Positions 38,432-40,249 of a stretch of 40,249 bases of DNA are shown piece by piece. Origin of the DNA: a virus. Under the pieces are notes generated by a model that made no database searches, was not told the DNA's origin, and worked only from the letters and a program-made list of their open reading frames with translations. A program made the translations under genes and the position numbers. Numbering within the stretch: position 1 is the stretch's first letter; each line of letters begins with the position of its first letter. The stretch spans positions 1 to 40,249 of the IMG/VR virus record IMGVR_UViG_3300046028_002417. One strand, written 5' to 3'.

Positions 38432-39175
38432 ATGTTCACCGTATCCGTCGACAGCAATATCAAACAAGCACTGCGCAAGCTGGACAATTTCGACCGGCGG
38501 CAGATGCCGTTTGTTATCGCAAAGGCACTGACCGCAACGGCGAAGGACAGCCAGGCGGCAATCATTGGCGCACTGCCGCGTGTCTTTGAGAACCCGACGC
38601 CGTACACGCTGAACGGCACTTACGTGAAAACGGCGACCAAGCAGCGACTGGAAGCGACCGTCAAGCTGAAGGACGAATCGTTCAAAGGCACGCCGGCCAA
38701 CAAATATTTGGGGCCATCAATCTTTGGCGGACAGCGTAACGTCAAGCGTGTCGAGCGCCTGCTGACAGCAAGGGGCATATTGCCGGCAGGAATGTCGGTC
38801 GTGCCTGGTGACGCTGCGCAGCTGGACGCCTACGGCAACATGACCCGTGGCCAGTTCTCGAAAATCCTGTCGCAGCTGAAGGCGAACACGGATCGCTATC
38901 AGAACGAAACCACAGCCAGCCGCAAGCGCAAGTCAAAGACCAGTCGCGGAAGGTATTTTGCTGGCGCACCAGCTGGCGGCAAACTGCCTCAAGGCGTCTG
39001 GGAGCGCACATCGTTTGCCAAGGGCAGCGCGATCAGGCCGATACTGATCTTCGTCAACGTGCCGTCCTATCGCAAGCAGTTCGATTTTTTTGGTCTGGTC
39101 AATCAGACGATTCGCAATAAGTTTGAACAGCGACTGGTCGAAGCCATGCAGTATGCAATGGCAACATCAAGATGA
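38432..39175 (+). CDS. Tail completion protein Z-like
   Basis: A 247-aa basic protein. The N-terminus (FTVSVDSNIKQALRKLDNFD, then ALTATAKDSQAAI) and the C-terminus (VNQTIRNKFEQRLVEAMQYA) follow the pattern of gpZ-type minor tail proteins, which act in tail completion before head joining. The middle is rich in Lys/Arg (RKRKSKTSRGRYF) and contains GTPANKYLGPSIFGG. ATG 38432 is chosen because the upstream in-frame codons lie in the repeat region. It is unusual for this gene to lie away from the connectors; it may be part of the late block that continues through the terminase. Confidence 0.7.
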   Translation: MFTVSVDSNIKQALRKLDNFDRRQMPFVIAKALTATAKDSQAAIIGALPRVFENPTPYTLNGTYVKTATKQRLEATVKLKDESFKGTPANKYLGPSIFGGQRNVKRVERLLTARGILPAGMSVVPGDAAQLDAYGNMTRGQFSKILSQLKANTDRYQNETTASRKRKSKTSRGRYFAGAPAGGKLPQGVWERTSFAKGSAIRPILIFVNVPSYRKQFDFFGLVNQTIRNKFEQRLVEAMQYAMATSR

Positions 39176-39220
39176 TGAAACGTGATATAAAGCGCGAATT
39201 GATAATTATCATTCCGCTAT

Positions 39221-40174
39221 ATGTCTACCAGAATCACAACTGAGCAATTCATTGAATGTTTTCTACGGTTACGAAGTCCTGAAGAAGTAGCAAAGGAATT
39301 GGGATTGCCGGTCCGGTCTGTGTACGCACGGCGGGACAGATTGCAGGAACGATTAGACGTTGACCTGCGAACAATAGATAAGCGCAAGCCGTCACTGCTT
39401 TTACCAGAAAACCAATTGCGTGCAGAACTCACAGTGTCAGACTGCAGCATCGTTGTATTCAGCGATGCGCATTACTGGCCTGACCTGATCAGCACTGCAC
39501 ACATGGCGTTGATCGAAGTCATCCAGACCCTGCCGAACGTCGAAGCCATCGTTGCCAATGGCGATCTGTTTGATGGGGCAACAACAGGACGCCATGCCAG
39601 GATCGGCTGGGCGACAACGCCAACGACCAAGCAGGAACTGGAAGCGGTACAGGATAGGTTGGGAGAAATTGAAGCAGTAGCACCGAAGGGCGCAAAGCTA
39701 ATCAGAACGTGGGGCAATCATGACATCCGCTTCGATAGCCGTCTGTCTAATGCTGCACCAGAGTATGAGGGAATACATGGCCTGGCGCTATCGGATCACC
39801 TGCCTATGTGGAAGGCGTGCTGGTCGCTGATGGTAAATGAAACCGTTATGATCAAGCACAGATATCACAATGGCATTCATGCAACTTACAACAATATTTT
39901 AAAATCAGGGGCCAGGGCTATTGTGACAGGTCACCTACATCGGCTGTGCATCACCCCGTGGGGAGACTATACGGGTCGGAAATGGGGCGTCGACACAGGG
40001 ACACTGGCAGACCCAAATGGTCCGCAGTTCAGCTATGCAGAGGATAACCCGAAGCCACATTGCTCCGGCTTTGCAGTGCTAACCTTCGATGACAAGGGCG
40101 AGATGCTACCGCCTGAACTGTGCGAAGTAATCAACGGTCGAGCATACTTCAGAGGGCGGCGCGTTGATGTTTAA
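39221..40174 (+). CDS. Metallophosphoesterase with N-terminal HTH
   Basis: A 317-aa calcineurin-like phosphoesterase. Metal-ligand motifs are D82 and H84 in FSDAHYW, GDLFD (114-118), GNHD (165-168), a histidine in KHRYHNG near 213, and GHLH (237-240). Residues 15-45 (SPEEVAKELGLPVRSVYARR) look like a helix-turn-helix. The substrate could be nucleotides or nucleic acid. Phages of this type carry such genes before the terminase. There is no obvious Shine-Dalgarno before ATG 39221; a palindrome GATAATTATC (39201-39210) lies just upstream. Confidence 0.88.
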   Translation: MSTRITTEQFIECFLRLRSPEEVAKELGLPVRSVYARRDRLQERLDVDLRTIDKRKPSLLLPENQLRAELTVSDCSIVVFSDAHYWPDLISTAHMALIEVIQTLPNVEAIVANGDLFDGATTGRHARIGWATTPTTKQELEAVQDRLGEIEAVAPKGAKLIRTWGNHDIRFDSRLSNAAPEYEGIHGLALSDHLPMWKACWSLMVNETVMIKHRYHNGIHATYNNILKSGARAIVTGHLHRLCITPWGDYTGRKWGVDTGTLADPNGPQFSYAEDNPKPHCSGFAVLTFDDKGEMLPPELCEVINGRAYFRGRRVDV

Positions 40175-40192
40175 TCAACATCAAGGGTCATC

Positions 40193-40249
40193 ATGGGCAA
40201 GAACCGTGCCAGAAAGGTACTCCCAGGGCTTTCTGGCCGAGTCTCCCCT
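40193..40249 (+). CDS. Short reading frame running off the window end
   Basis: ATG 40193, preceded by AAGGGTC, opens a frame of 19 codons (MGKNRARKVLPGLSGRVSP) that continues past the end. If the molecule is circular it would read on from base 1 and stop at TAA 16-18, giving a 24-residue peptide; this cannot be checked here. Function unknown, and it may not be a gene. Confidence 0.35.
   Translation, partial: MGKNRARKVLPGLSGRVSP

Noticed and set aside
1-40249. tRNA genes, CRISPR arrays, insertion sequences and direct terminal repeats.
   Set aside because: Looked for by eye on both strands; no cloverleaf-like TTCGANTC context, no regularly spaced repeats with unique spacers other than those listed, no transposase and no matching ends.

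Overview
The window reads as an almost complete temperate tailed phage of a Gram-negative host. Evidence: an overlapping spanin pair with a lipobox, Shine-Dalgarno type start sites, a siphovirus-type long-tail module with lambda-like tail genes (chaperone frameshift, tape measure, M, L, K, I, J), and a tyrosine integrase. The host is probably a proteobacterium; gene styles hint at Betaproteobacteria, but the sequence does not prove it. Genes are tightly packed, often with ATGA, TAATG or GTGA overlaps. No tRNA, rRNA, CRISPR or insertion sequence was recognised.

Layout. 66-10006: ParB/DNA methyltransferase fusion, terminase small and large subunits, a gpW-like joiner, lambda-type portal, a protease-capsid fusion, head-tail connectors and tail tube. 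10075-20059: tail chaperones with a programmed -1 frameshift, a tape measure protein with six exact-period repeats, then minor tail and tail-tip proteins M, L, K, I and J. 20063-22951: tail-fibre and receptor-binding candidates, including a duplicated adhesin-like module. 22953-24292: lysis cassette (membrane protein, M15 endolysin, holin candidate, Rz, Rz1), closed by a strong double-hairpin terminator. 24333-25960: a small zinc-ribbon gene on the minus strand, then the integrase on the plus strand.

25921-28270 is a leftward operon: a small secreted protein, an excisionase-like HTH protein, a Sak4-like recombinase ATPase and a RecE-like exonuclease. A divergent control region at 28271-28385 has back-to-back promoters whose -35 boxes touch, and a palindrome covering the leftward -10. 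Rightward from there (28386-38224) lies the early operon: a small XRE regulator, a DEAH helicase, a structured leader before an SSB-like protein, dNMP kinase, a VRR-NUC nuclease, many small unknown genes, a C5 cytosine methyltransferase and a Toprim/VapE-type primase-helicase. Next come an iteron-like, AT-rich region (38222-38431) that could be the replication origin or a late control region, a gpZ-like tail gene, an HTH-metallophosphoesterase and the start of a short reading frame that leaves the window.

How it fits together. The integrase and excisionase candidates serve lysogeny. The helicase, primase-helicase and SSB serve replication. The Sak4-like protein, exonuclease and SSB form a single-strand annealing system. 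Two methyltransferases probably protect phage DNA. The head, tail and lysis genes form one long late block.

The most unusual signals are a second, apparently genuine protein overprinted on the catalytic core of the cytosine methyltransferase (35014-35466), the twin-hairpin leader upstream of the SSB gene (30552-30862), the repeat cluster after the primase gene, and the repeated tape measure. All calls rest on reading motifs by eye; no database search was run.
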